DNA of 26,779 bases. Origin: CAYMEV01 sp964431655 [NCBI: uncultured bacterium] (GTDB lineage: Bacteria > CAYMEV01). The stretch covers positions 1-26,779 of the forward strand of contig CAYSKJ010000026.1 of NCBI GenBank assembly GCA_964431655.1. Reading direction: 5' to 3'. How positions within the stretch are numbered: the first letter of the stretch is position 1; every line of letters begins with the position of its first letter. The notes beneath the pieces are model-generated. The model was not told the origin of the DNA. It saw only the letters and a program-made list of their open reading frames with translations, and made no database searches. Positions 8,044-15,611 of this stretch are shown here, piece by piece. Position numbers and translations under genes: made by a program.

Positions 8044-9033
8044 TCAGTATTTTCTAAGCAGTCTGTCCTTGTTCCTGTGCCATTCCAGCGCACTCCTTAT
8101 CATGTCTTCCAGGGAGTATTCCGGTTTCCATCCCAGCACCTTTTTTATACTTGTGCTGTCGGCAATGAGTTTTGAGGGGTCCCCCTCCCTTCTGCCCTCG
8201 ATTTTCGTGTTTACAGTTTTACCGGTTATGCCCTGTACAGCCTCTATGATTTCTTTTACGCTGTAGCCCTTTTCAGAGCCGAGATTGAATATGGCTGATT
8301 CCCGTTTGTGGATTCCATGTTCCAGGGCCAGGATATGAGCCCGGCTGAGGTCGGTTATATGTATATAATCTCTTATACAGGTACCGTCCGGTGTATCATA
8401 ATCCTGTCCGAAAATGCTGATGTGGCTGCTTTTTCCCGTTACAGCATCAAGAACCAGGGGTATAAGGTGCGTTTCAGGAACATGGGCTTCGCCTGTGGCG
8501 CCGTCCTTATCAGCCCCTGCGGCATTAAAATATCTCAGGCATATGCTTTTTAATCCATGAGCCTGGTCCAGGTCTTTCAGCATCTCTTCAATCATCAGCT
8601 TGCTTCTTCCATAAGGATTTACAGGTTTAGTCGGGTGATTTTCATCTATGGGGAGGTATTCCGGTTCACCGTAAACCGATGCTGTGGAAGAAAAGACGAA
8701 AAAACCTGTGCCGTTTTTAAGCATGGCGTCAAAAAGGTTTATAGCCCCTGTTATATTGTTATCATAATAGGACAGAGGGCTGGAATAGGAGTCATTGACG
8801 ATATTGAGGGCTGCAAAGTGCATGACTGCCAGAGGCTTCTCCTTCCGGATTATTTCTTCAACAGCTCTTCTGTCCTTCAGATCAGCCCTGTAAAACCTGA
8901 ATCCGTCAGCCATGGATGCATATCCGTTTATAAGGCTGTCAAATACGACGGGTTCATACCCCGCCCTCTGCAGTTCCCTTGAGACATGAGAGCCAATATA
9001 TCCAGCTCCCCCCGTCACCAGTACCTTTTTCAT
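8044..9033 (-). CDS. galE: UDP-glucose 4-epimerase
   Basis: This is a 329-residue extended short-chain dehydrogenase. It interconverts UDP-glucose and UDP-galactose (or the N-acetyl forms) in the cytosol, using bound NAD. The Rossmann motif GGAGYIGSH is at 8-16. The catalytic groups are the Ser/Thr of SSTASVYGE (115-123) and Y141-x3-K145 in YGRSK. RYFNAAGAD (167-175), TPDGTCIRDYIHITDLSRAH (214-233) and GWKPEYSLEDMI (301-312) are typical of GalE. The start at 9033 (MKKVLVTGG) is chosen because AGAGGG lies 5-6 nt upstream and the family begins there. An in-frame ATG at 9072 would add 13 poorly conserved residues and fall between the putative promoter boxes. It likely feeds sugars to surface glycans; no other Leloir genes are nearby. 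Confidence 0.92.
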   Translation of the reverse strand: MKKVLVTGGAGYIGSHVSRELQRAGYEPVVFDSLINGYASMADGFRFYRADLKDRRAVEEIIRKEKPLAVMHFAALNIVNDSYSSPLSYYDNNITGAINLFDAMLKNGTGFFVFSSTASVYGEPEYLPIDENHPTKPVNPYGRSKLMIEEMLKDLDQAHGLKSICLRYFNAAGADKDGATGEAHVPETHLIPLVLDAVTGKSSHISIFGQDYDTPDGTCIRDYIHITDLSRAHILALEHGIHKRESAIFNLGSEKGYSVKEIIEAVQGITGKTVNTKIEGRREGDPSKLIADSTSIKKVLGWKPEYSLEDMIRSALEWHRNKDRLLRKY

Positions 9034-9051
9034 AATATCCCTCTTTTTTTC

Positions 9052-9079
9052 TTTATAGTGAATCTTTGCCATAATTCAA
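9052..9079 (-). promoter_or_regulatory. Putative promoter of galE
   Basis: On the minus strand TTGAAT (9074-9079) is followed after 16 bp by TATAAA (9052-9057). A transcription start near 9045 would give a short leader of about 12 nt that still contains the AGAGGG ribosome-binding site. The fit is moderate. Confidence 0.35.
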
Positions 9080-9094
9080 GGAAATTAAATTATA

Positions 9095-9123
9095 TTGGAC
9101 TTTATATCAAATTTGAATATAGC
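9095..9123 (+). promoter_or_regulatory. Weak putative promoter of argF
   Basis: TTGGAC (9095-9100) and TATAGC (9118-9123) are 17 bp apart. The spacer contains the 10-bp palindrome TCAAATTTGA (9107-9116). I could not find a convincing full ARG box (TGAAT-N4-ATTCA arrangement), although single TGAAT and ATTCA half-sites are present at 9114-9118 and 9137-9141. Confidence 0.25.
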
Positions 9124-9157
9124 TGTATAAGACAATATTCATAAAAAGGAGGATTAA

Positions 9158-10117
9158 ATGCCGATAAATTTAAAAGGAAGACACTTTCTGACTCTTCTGG
9201 ATTTTTCTCCCGAGGAAATCCAGTATCTTCTGGACCTTTCAGCCACCCTCAAGACTGATTTCAGGGCAGGACGAATGAACAGACTGCTGGAGGGCAAATC
9301 CATAGCCATGCTGTTTGAAAAGACTTCAACCAGGACAAGATGCGCCTTTGCCGTTGCAGCATCCTCCTGCGGGGCACACCCTGAATACCTGGGTAAAAAC
9401 GATATACAGATGGGGAAGAAAGAGAGCATTAAGGATACCGCCAGAGTCCTGTGCAGGTTTTTTAACGGCATAGAATACCGGGGTTTTGAGCATTCAATTG
9501 TTGAGGAACTTGCAAAACATTCCTATGTGCCTGTATGGAACGGCCTTACGGACCTTTATCACCCTACTCAGGTTCTGGCAGATTTTTTGACCATATATGA
9601 GAATTTCGGCAGGTTAAAGGGGATAAAGCTTGTCTATGCCGGAGACGGAAGAAATAATGTGGCCAATTCCCTCATGATAGGTTCAGCTAAGATGGGGCTG
9701 GATTTTGTTATTACTGCCCCTGAAAACCTCTTTCCTGAAAAATACCTGATTGATAAAGCCCGGGATATTGCAAAAGAGACCGGGGCCAGGATAAACTTTG
9801 AAACTGACTGCAGAAAGGCTGTGAAGGATGCTGATGCCATTTATACCGATGTATGGGTAAGCATGGGAGAGGAGAGCAAACCGGGTATAGCCGAGCGAAT
9901 TGCATCCTTAAGGCCGTACCAGGTAAACAGCTCTCTTATAGATGCATCGGGAAACAGCAATGTTATCTTCCTCCACTGTCTTCCCGCTCATCATACCGAC
10001 GGCATCCATGATATGGAAGTAACCGAGGATGTATTTGAATCGGGCATATCAAAGGTATTTGACGAGGCGGAAAACAGACTGCATACGATTAAGGCTGTCA
10101 TGGTAGCAACCCTTTAA
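9158..10117 (+). CDS. argF: Ornithine carbamoyltransferase
   Basis: The 319-residue protein is the usual length for this family. It makes citrulline from ornithine and carbamoyl phosphate in the cytosol, or the reverse in catabolic arginine deiminase pathways. The carbamoyl-phosphate motif STRTR is at 57-61 and HPTQ at 135-138. The ornithine-binding SMG loop is at 235-237, within [10 protein letters not shown]. The catalytic HCLP is at 273-276, with the C-terminal [15 protein letters not shown] after it. The SMG loop distinguishes it from aspartate and acetylornithine carbamoyltransferases. AAAAAGGAGG lies 6 nt before the ATG. No other arg or arc gene is adjacent, so anabolic and catabolic roles cannot be separated from context; argF is used as the neutral symbol. 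Confidence 0.93.
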   Translation: MPINLKGRHFLTLLDFSPEEIQYLLDLSATLKTDFRAGRMNRLLEGKSIAMLFEKTSTRTRCAFAVAASSCGAHPEYLGKNDIQMGKKESIKDTARVLCRFFNGIEYRGFEHSIVEELAKHSYVPVWNGLTDLYHPTQVLADFLTIYENFGRLKGIKLVYAGDGRNNVANSLMIGSAKMGLDFVITAPENLFPEKYLIDKARDIAKETGARINFETDCRKAVKDADAIYTDVWVSMGEESKPGIAERIASLRPYQVNSSLIDASGNSNVIFLHCLPAHHTDGIHDMEVTEDVFESGISKVFDEAENRLHTIKAVMVATL

Positions 10118-10118
10118 A

Positions 10119-10144
10119 AGAAGGCAGGGGCGACCCTGCCTTCT
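10119..10144. terminator. Bidirectional hairpin terminator between argF and the HhH glycosylase gene
   Basis: A perfect 11-bp stem (10119-10129 with 10134-10144; AGAAGGCAGGG paired to CCCTGCCTTCT) is closed by the GNRA-type tetraloop GCGA. It begins 2 nt after the argF stop and ends 4 nt before the convergent gene's stop. On the minus strand the stem is followed by TTTTAAAGG, so it looks like an intrinsic terminator in that direction. On the plus strand the downstream tract is less U-rich. Confidence 0.75.
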
Positions 10145-10147
10145 GAT

Positions 10148-10870
10148 TTACATAGCATTAGATTCATAATAAACACAGATGTCTGCAAGGGGGCATGCCC
10201 TGCAGGATGGGGTTTTCCTGCAGTGGATTTTCCCGTGCTCCACCAGAAGCCCGTGGTATTCCTTGTAAACTGCTATGTCTTTTGGCAGGCTGGACTCTAT
10301 GTAAAACCTTAAATCATCGTATTCCTCATCACCATCAATCAGCCCGGTTCTGTAAAAAATTCTCCTGGTATAGGCATCGATTACAAAAAACGGCATATCA
10401 TAGGCATAAAGAAGGATTGAGTCTGCTGTCTCCCTGCCTATGCCCCAAAGGGATAAAAGCTCATTGCGGGCCTTATCAGAACCGGACATGCTTAACTGCT
10501 CTATTCTGCCGGAGAGTTTCTCCTGGATGAATCCGACCAGCTCCTTTATCTTTTTTGCCTTCTGATTGTAATAACCTGATTTTTTTATAAGGACTGCAAT
10601 TTCATCATGGGACAGACAAAGAAGGCTTTCAAGGTTCAGGACACCCTTTTTTTTTAGCTCCAGGAGTGTCTGTTCAGCATTTTTCCAGCTTGTATTCTGG
10701 GTCAGAATTGCTCCTATGGCTATTTCCAGCTTTTCAATCCCTGTCTTTTCCCTGTTGCTGTATTCAGGCAGATAACGGGACTCATTGTCCTCCACTATGG
10801 GCCACCAGTACTGCCGGCCGTATCTTTCCAGAAGCCGGTCATATACCAGGCTGACTTTGTCCAGGGTCAT
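10148..10870 (-). CDS. HhH-GPD DNA glycosylase, endonuclease III-related, lacking the lyase lysine
   Basis: The 240-residue protein has the Nth/MutY fold. AIGAILTQNTSWKNAE (51-66) corresponds to the first conserved helix pair. The helix-hairpin-helix is LWGIGRETADSIL (141-153), the catalytic Asp is Asp165 in FVIDAYTRR, and there is a C-terminal 4Fe-4S cluster motif C217-x5-C223-x2-C226-x5-C232. In endonuclease III the HhH reads GRKTAN and its Lys is the beta-lyase nucleophile. Here that position is Glu147, so I infer a monofunctional glycosylase, as in MagIII-like (3-methyladenine) or related proteins; the damaged base is unknown. The Cys spacing (x5 instead of x6 in the first gap) is also slightly off the Nth pattern. 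GGGGGAG precedes the ATG by 5 nt. It is divergent from an orthodox nth gene only 94 bp away. Confidence 0.85.
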   Translation of the reverse strand: MTLDKVSLVYDRLLERYGRQYWWPIVEDNESRYLPEYSNREKTGIEKLEIAIGAILTQNTSWKNAEQTLLELKKKGVLNLESLLCLSHDEIAVLIKKSGYYNQKAKKIKELVGFIQEKLSGRIEQLSMSGSDKARNELLSLWGIGRETADSILLYAYDMPFFVIDAYTRRIFYRTGLIDGDEEYDDLRFYIESSLPKDIAVYKEYHGLLVEHGKIHCRKTPSCRACPLADICVYYESNAM

Positions 10871-10964
10871 TTTCTCCCCCAGTAATTTCAGTCTATAATA
10901 TAAATTGATTATTAGAAATAATTAATGTAAAGTCAAAGGATAAAAAAACACCTGGAGCTGTATT

Positions 10965-11600
10965 ATGATAAAAAATGAAAGGTTAATACAGGAGATCCTC
11001 AATCATTTTCCAGAACCAAAGGTAGAGCTTAGATATAAAAACCCATGGCAGTTGTATGTTTCAGTGGTGCTTTCAGCGCAATGCACGGACAAGACAGTTA
11101 ATGAGACGACGAAGGAACTTTTCAGCAAATATCCTGATTATGAAAGCTTTCTTGATCTGGAGAATGAAGATCTTGAAAAAATAATATATTCCACAGGTTT
11201 TTATAAGAATAAGGCAAAGACCATACTCAATGCCGCCCGTTTTCTTCACGAGAAGCATAAGGGCATGCTTCCCTCCAAAATGGATGAGCTTCTCAGGGTG
11301 CCCGGGCTGGGGAGGAAGAGTGCAAATGTTATTTTGAGCACCCTCTATGAAAAAAATGAAGGAATTGTTGTAGATACCCACGTAATGCGGGTATCTCAGA
11401 GGCTTGGGATTACAACCCGTAAAGATCCGGTTAAAATTGAAAGGGATCTGATGGAATACTTTCATAAAAACCAATGGTCTACGGTAAGCATAGGCCTTGT
11501 CCTCTTCGGAAGGTATATCTGCAAGGCAAAAAAACCTGATTGCGAGAAATGCGGTCTTAAGGCATCATGCAATTACTTCATGGGAAAAAGCAGTAAATAA
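10965..11600 (+). CDS. nth: Endonuclease III (DNA glycosylase/AP lyase)
   Basis: The 211-residue enzyme excises oxidised pyrimidines and cleaves abasic sites during base-excision repair. It has the standard length and motifs: LSAQCTDKTVN (36-46), the HhH VPGLGRKSANVIL (112-124) with the lyase nucleophile Lys118, the catalytic Asp137 in VVDTHVMRVSQRLG, and the canonical cluster motif C186-x6-C193-x2-C196-x5-C202. A GGAG Shine-Dalgarno sits 7 nt before the ATG. The YgiQ-type radical SAM gene starts 10 nt after its stop, so the two are probably cotranscribed. The 94-bp gap to the divergent paralogue must hold both promoters, but I could not pick convincing boxes there. Confidence 0.95.
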   Translation: MIKNERLIQEILNHFPEPKVELRYKNPWQLYVSVVLSAQCTDKTVNETTKELFSKYPDYESFLDLENEDLEKIIYSTGFYKNKAKTILNAARFLHEKHKGMLPSKMDELLRVPGLGRKSANVILSTLYEKNEGIVVDTHVMRVSQRLGITTRKDPVKIERDLMEYFHKNQWSTVSIGLVLFGRYICKAKKPDCEKCGLKASCNYFMGKSSK

Positions 11601-11610
11601 TGACAGGCTC

Positions 11611-13293
11611 ATGTTTCTTCCTTTAAACAGGCGTGATATGGAAAAACGCGGCTGGGATGAGCTCGATTTCATCCTTATAACCCCCGATGCCTATGTGGAC
11701 CATCCTTCTTTTGCCATGGCACTTTTATCCAGGTTTATTGAGAGTTTCGGATACAGGGTCGGGATAATTCCTCAGCCCCGCTGGCAGGACCCTGAAAGCT
11801 TCCTTCAGCTTGGGATACCCAGGATAGCTTTCGGTATTTCAGGCGGGAATGCTGATTCCTTGGTACTGAATTATACCCCTTCCCTGAAAAGGAGAAAGAC
11901 TGATTCTTACTGCGACCGGGGTGACCCTTATTTTCCCGGTTCAAGACCATCGGTAAAGAGCAGGATAAGACCTGACAGGACTGTTATTGTATACAGCAAT
12001 CAGCTTAAAAAAGCCTGCAGAAGCAGACCTGTGATAATAGGCGGAATTGAGGCCAGCCTGAGAAGGTTTGCCCATTTTGACTACTGGTCGGGTAAGATAA
12101 GGAGGAGCATACTCCTGGATTCCAGGGCGGATATTCTTATATACGGTATGGGAGAATATCCCCTGCTGAAGGTGCTGAGATACCTTGAAAGCGGCTCTGA
12201 AATACAAAACATGCATATACCACAGACAGCAATTATAAAAAGTCAAATATCCGGAATAAAGGGAATCGCTGAGATACCATCCTACTTTGAGGTTCTTGGA
12301 GATAAACATAAATTTGCCGAGGCTTTTTCCGAAATATACAATAAATCGGAAATACAGCCCCTGGCCCAGAAACAGGATACCCGGTATCTTGTTTCTTTTC
12401 CTCCCATGCAGATCACAAATAAGCAGCTGAACAGCATTTATGAGCTTCCCTTTGAGAGAGATCCCCACCCGTCTTACGAATCTATACCCGCCTTTGACAT
12501 GATAAAGGACAGCATCACCATACTCAGGGGGTGCTACGGCAGCTGTTCCTTCTGCTCCATAGCATTCCACCAGGGCAAACGGATAATATCCAGGAGCATA
12601 GAGTCCATAACCGGTGAGATTGAAAAATTGTCAGGCAAAGCATATTTCCAGGGGGATATCTCAGACCTGGGCGGTCCCTGCCCTAATATGTACCATTCAA
12701 GGTGCTCTGTGTCAGGGTGTAATGACAGATCATGCCTGTCGGAGGGAAAACTCTGCAGAAATATGAAGCCCGGCACCGAGGAAATGCTGAAGCTTTTGAA
12801 AAAGGTAAAAAGCCTCCCCAGGGTAAAGAGAGTCATGATATCCTCTGGGCTCAGAGTAGAGGAGGAAATCCTCCCTGAAGGCCTCCTGGACCATATAATA
12901 AACAGGCTCAATGCAGGACAGCTCAAGATAGCTCCGGAATCAGGAAGCTGTAGAATTCTGAAATTAATGAATAAAACCCCCCTTGAATCCTTTGAGAGAT
13001 TTCTGGATTCCTTCTATTCCCTGAAGGCAAAATCCAGGAGCAGGATAAGGCTTTACCCCTATTTCATAGCGGGACACCCGGGCGAGGATAAAGACAGCCT
13101 GGAAGAAACCATGGACTTTATCAGCAGGCACAGACTGATATCCAATAACTGCCAGCAGTTCACACCTACTCCCATGACCCTGGCGACAGCTATCTACTAC
13201 CTGGGTTTTCATCCCTTTACAGGGGAAAAGATTCACGTGGAGAAAAACCAGAAAAGGCTTGAAGACTGGAAAAAACGCATCGTAAACCCATGA
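11611..13293 (+). CDS. YgiQ-family radical SAM protein
   Basis: The 560-residue protein carries the YgiQ-type N-terminal segment FLPLNRRDMEKRGWDELD followed by DAYVDHPSFA, IIGGIEASLRR and DYWSGK. A radical SAM core then has the cluster motif C308-x3-C312-x2-C315 (GCYGSCSFC). A Cys-rich insertion (CPNMYHSRC, SGCNDRSC) and ISSGLRVE and APESGS lie on the following strands. The C-terminal third includes AGHPGED and the QQFTPTPMTLATAIYY motif of the family. The family's role is unknown; it is assumed to do S-adenosylmethionine radical chemistry on an unidentified substrate. I place the start at ATG 11611, 10 nt after nth. The same frame stays open back to 11497, but that part lies inside nth and does not resemble the family. 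A weak AGG precedes the chosen ATG. Confidence 0.88.
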   Translation: MFLPLNRRDMEKRGWDELDFILITPDAYVDHPSFAMALLSRFIESFGYRVGIIPQPRWQDPESFLQLGIPRIAFGISGGNADSLVLNYTPSLKRRKTDSYCDRGDPYFPGSRPSVKSRIRPDRTVIVYSNQLKKACRSRPVIIGGIEASLRRFAHFDYWSGKIRRSILLDSRADILIYGMGEYPLLKVLRYLESGSEIQNMHIPQTAIIKSQISGIKGIAEIPSYFEVLGDKHKFAEAFSEIYNKSEIQPLAQKQDTRYLVSFPPMQITNKQLNSIYELPFERDPHPSYESIPAFDMIKDSITILRGCYGSCSFCSIAFHQGKRIISRSIESITGEIEKLSGKAYFQGDISDLGGPCPNMYHSRCSVSGCNDRSCLSEGKLCRNMKPGTEEMLKLLKKVKSLPRVKRVMISSGLRVEEEILPEGLLDHIINRLNAGQLKIAPESGSCRILKLMNKTPLESFERFLDSFYSLKAKSRSRIRLYPYFIAGHPGEDKDSLEETMDFISRHRLISNNCQQFTPTPMTLATAIYYLGFHPFTGEKIHVEKNQKRLEDWKKRIVNP

Positions 13294-13342
13294 AGCAAAG
13301 AAGCAAAAGGGACGAAGCAAAAGGGACGGTTCTTTTTGCTTC
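13292..13342. repeat. Short tandem repeat (GAAGCAAAAGGGAC) with terminal inverted repeat
   Basis: GAAGCAAA (13292-13299) is followed by two perfect adjacent copies of the 14-mer GAAGCAAAAGGGAC (13300-13313, 13314-13327). An inverted copy, TTTTGCTTC, is at 13334-13342. The stop codon of the radical SAM gene is embedded in the first partial unit. The GGGACGGTTCTT core resembles short palindromic elements I have seen dispersed at gene ends in many genomes, but I cannot test copy number here. Confidence 0.75.
13314..13342. terminator. Hairpin between convergent radical SAM and papain-like genes
   Basis: GAAGCAAAAGGGA (13314-13326) can pair with TTCTTTTTGCTTC (13330-13342) through 13 bp, two of them G-U, around the 3-nt loop CGG. 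The A-rich and T-rich arms would allow termination in either direction, although no extra U-run follows outside the stem. It may serve as a bidirectional terminator, or may simply be a palindromic repeat. Confidence 0.5.
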
Positions 13343-13362
13343 AGTGATTAAATCTAGTAATT

Positions 13363-14262
13363 CTAATTATTTAAGAGAATAAGCCTGGCTGAAACACCCT
13401 TGCTGGCTGATTCGAGAAAATCACGTATCTCCTCATCGTACTCGTCAAAAGGCTCATACAGGGATGCTTCATAATATTTGAGGATATAATCCTCAGGTAT
13501 GGTGCCATAGCCGCTGTCACCCCATTCACTTCCCCAGGAGTTCCTGAAAATGAATTCCCTTTTTTCCCTGTCATAGCCTACCAGCAGGATTACATGCCCC
13601 TGGGGTTCCTCGCCGGTATTCTGAGGGTCAGGAAGGCTGAATTTCCCGCTTGAATTATCTATGCAGCCGGGGTACCAGAGTATATTCATGATTACAGGCT
13701 TTTTCTCTCTTAAAATAAATGAGCCTATTTCCTCTATCTCAATGAAAACAGTCTCAGCTTTAAAAGGAGCCAGGCTTATGTCTTTCGGGGGGGACCCTGT
13801 GAAACATTGTTTGACGGGCATTTCCATGCACTGGCTGCTGCCTGACTGGGCAGGGTTTTTTTCTTCGTATTTCCATTCCGTTTCCAGCACTGCCCCGAAC
13901 CTGTAAGCTTCGAGAGCAAGATAGCCTGCCAGGGCATCTATATTTTCATATATCCCGGCAAGATAATCATTGCAGAGGGTATATTCCTTGGCGGCCCAGT
14001 AGTTGTACTGTTCTGAAAGGTCAATATCGAGACCGGTTTCGTTTTTAATCAGATACTCCACCAGGGCTGTAGCAGCAAAAACACTGCATGTATTCCTGAA
14101 GCCCTGATGCTTGACCGTGGACATAAAAGGTCTTAGATCGCATTTGAAATGGCTTTGCTCTTTTGCAGGTGCCGTATCTATTTTGCTGTTATCTGTACGC
14201 TCTTTACATGAAATCAGGGTAATGACACCAATAATTATAAGGATGCTGTATATTTTTTTCAT
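13363..14262 (-). CDS. Papain-like (C1 family) cysteine peptidase lipoprotein
   Basis: The 299-residue protein has a lipoprotein signal peptide (MKKIYSILII start, lipobox LISC, Cys19), so it is predicted to be anchored in a membrane facing outward. The mature part is a compact papain fold. The oxyanion Gln53 and Cys59 are in VKHQGFRNTCSVFAA, where papain has QGxCGSCWAF. SEQYNYWA (83-90) matches the LSEQ motif. His223 is in GHVILLVGYD and Asn241 in FRNSWGSEWGDSGYG. All triad residues are present, so it should be active; there is no inhibitory propeptide of the eukaryotic type. It follows the DUF1015 gene by 63 bp on the same strand. No purine-rich Shine-Dalgarno precedes the ATG; instead there is a C-rich tract and a potential hairpin. 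The target is unknown. Confidence 0.88.
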   Translation of the reverse strand: MKKIYSILIIIGVITLISCKERTDNSKIDTAPAKEQSHFKCDLRPFMSTVKHQGFRNTCSVFAATALVEYLIKNETGLDIDLSEQYNYWAAKEYTLCNDYLAGIYENIDALAGYLALEAYRFGAVLETEWKYEEKNPAQSGSSQCMEMPVKQCFTGSPPKDISLAPFKAETVFIEIEEIGSFILREKKPVIMNILWYPGCIDNSSGKFSLPDPQNTGEEPQGHVILLVGYDREKREFIFRNSWGSEWGDSGYGTIPEDYILKYYEASLYEPFDEYDEEIRDFLESASKGVSARLILLNN

Positions 14263-14274
14263 TAATTTTTAAGG

Positions 14275-14316
14275 GGGGAGCGGCATCCCTGTCCCGGAAG
14301 GTAAAAGCCGTTCCCC
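14275..14316 (-). other. GC-rich stem-loop in the DUF1015/papain-like intergenic gap
   Basis: Arms 14275-14284 (GGGGAGCGGC) and 14307-14316 (GCCGTTCCCC) can form a 10-bp stem with one G-U pair around a 22-nt loop. It lies 12 nt before the papain-like start codon and 10 nt after the DUF1015 coding end. No U-run follows on the minus strand (CCCCTTAAAAATTA), so it is not a classical terminator. It could be an RNA control element, a weak terminator or a palindromic repeat. Confidence 0.45.
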
Positions 14317-14325
14317 TGCATAATA

Positions 14326-15561
14326 TCATATCAAGTGTATTGCAAGCCCGCTTCTCAGTTTAGGTTCAAACCATGTGGATTTCGGGGGCATGAGTTTGCC
14401 TGCATCGGCAATGGATATCAGGTCTTCAATGGAAGTGGGGTACATTGAGAAAGCAGCTGCAAAATCTCCGCTGTCTACAAGCCTTACAAGCTCTTGTGTT
14501 CCCCTGATGCCGCCTATGAAGTCAATCCTTTTATCCTTTCTCGGATCCTTTATGCCCAGCACTGAATCCAGAAGATTGTTCTGCAGTATGCTGCAGTCAA
14601 GCCTTTCAACCGGGTCATCAGGATTATAGGTATTTTTTAAGGCTTCAAGGGTATACCAGTTTTTATTCAGATACATGGATATCTGATGCTGTTTTTCAGG
14701 TTCAGCCATCCCGGTTTTTGCTAAATGGAAACTCTTTCTTACCCTATTTAGGAATTCCTCCTGTGAAAAGCCCCCGAGGTCTTTAACCGCCCTGTTATAA
14801 GGCAGTATGTTCATCTGGTTGTCCGGAAAAATCACGCATAAAAAGAAATTATACTCTTCTATCCCGGTATGGTTCTTATTTTCATCCCTTTTGATGTTTC
14901 TGACTCTTACGGCTGATGCGCTTCTGTGGTGGCCGTCAGCAACATAAAGGGGGTTTATGGCTGTGAATGACCCTGTTAGTCCGTTTATTACTTCCCTGTC
15001 CTTTACCAGCCAGAAGGTGTGTTCAATCCGGTCTTCTGAAACAAAATGATATTCAGGTTCTTCCCGGGTTATCTGCCCCACAAGGGTATCAATGCATTCA
15101 TCATGCCTGTAGGTTATGAAAACAGGGCCGGTCTGGGCGTTTAATGTCAGGATATGCCTGGTCCTGTCGTTTTCTTTGTCTTCCCTGGTCTTTTCATGTT
15201 TTTTAATAATATCATTTTCATAATCATCGCAGGAACAGCATGCAACTATTCCTACCTGGCTGTGGCTGCCCATTTTCTGCCGGTAAATATAGATGTATTC
15301 CTCCTGGTCCTGTATAAAAAATCTCTTTGTTATCATATTATTGAGATTTTCTTTCCCCTTATGGTAAACCCTGTCATCATAAAGATCGATATTTTCGGGG
15401 AGATCTATCTCAGGCTTATTTATATGAAGGAAGCTGATAGAGTTGCCTTCAGCCATTTTGCGAGCTTCCTGGGAATTGATTACATCATAGGGGGGTGATG
15501 CTATCTTGTGAACATATTCCTTTTTCGGGCGTAATGCCTTGAAGGGTTTAATGGTTGACAT
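14326..15561 (-). CDS. DUF1015 family protein
   Basis: The 411-residue protein covers the full length of this conserved family. It has the N-terminal IKPFKALRPKKEYVHKIASPPYDVI, IIKKHEKTREDKENDR (118-133), LNAQTGPVF (140-148), the hallmark VADGHHRSASAV (207-218) and the C-terminal MPPKSTWFEPKLRSGL (391-406). The DGHHR motif is reminiscent of the ParB/sulfiredoxin-like fold, which includes a free-serine kinase in archaea. Some family members lie near serine-biosynthesis genes, but none is present here, so function is left open. A small Cys cluster, CCSC (108-111), replaces the usual residues before DDYENDIIK. AGGAGGT lies 8 nt before the ATG. It is the first gene of a probable two-gene unit with the papain-like lipoprotein and diverges from the VanZ-like gene. 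Confidence 0.88.
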   Translation of the reverse strand: MSTIKPFKALRPKKEYVHKIASPPYDVINSQEARKMAEGNSISFLHINKPEIDLPENIDLYDDRVYHKGKENLNNMITKRFFIQDQEEYIYIYRQKMGSHSQVGIVACCSCDDYENDIIKKHEKTREDKENDRTRHILTLNAQTGPVFITYRHDECIDTLVGQITREEPEYHFVSEDRIEHTFWLVKDREVINGLTGSFTAINPLYVADGHHRSASAVRVRNIKRDENKNHTGIEEYNFFLCVIFPDNQMNILPYNRAVKDLGGFSQEEFLNRVRKSFHLAKTGMAEPEKQHQISMYLNKNWYTLEALKNTYNPDDPVERLDCSILQNNLLDSVLGIKDPRKDKRIDFIGGIRGTQELVRLVDSGDFAAAFSMYPTSIEDLISIADAGKLMPPKSTWFEPKLRSGLAIHLI

Positions 15562-15611
15562 TTAATTTTACCTCCTGTAAATATTCAGCTGAAAAATGGT
15601 ATAGGTATTTT

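Noticed and set aside
8557-8982. Open frame of 141 codons on the plus strand
   Set aside because: It is the complement of galE coding sequence; no ribosome-binding site or domain is seen.
9034-9072. Longer galE start at ATG 9072
   Set aside because: The added residues are not conserved, and ATG 9031-9033 has a good AGAGGG site and the family's MKKVLVTGG start.
9107-9145. ArgR operator upstream of argF
   Set aside because: TGAAT and ATTCA half-sites exist but are about 18 bp apart instead of 4 bp, so no proper ARG box is formed.
11497-11610. N-terminal extension of the radical SAM gene back to 11497
   Set aside because: It lies inside nth in another frame and does not resemble the YgiQ N terminus; ATG 11611 gives the family start.
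11941-12570. Open frame of 209 codons on the minus strand
   Set aside because: It is antisense to the radical SAM gene, whose cluster motif and family signatures are clear.
13292-13342. CRISPR array
   Set aside because: The 14-bp units are directly adjacent without spacers and no cas genes are present.
15555-15611. TTG start for the VanZ-like gene
   Set aside because: It overlaps the first codons of the divergent DUF1015 gene and adds a hydrophilic tail; ATG 15612 is more natural.
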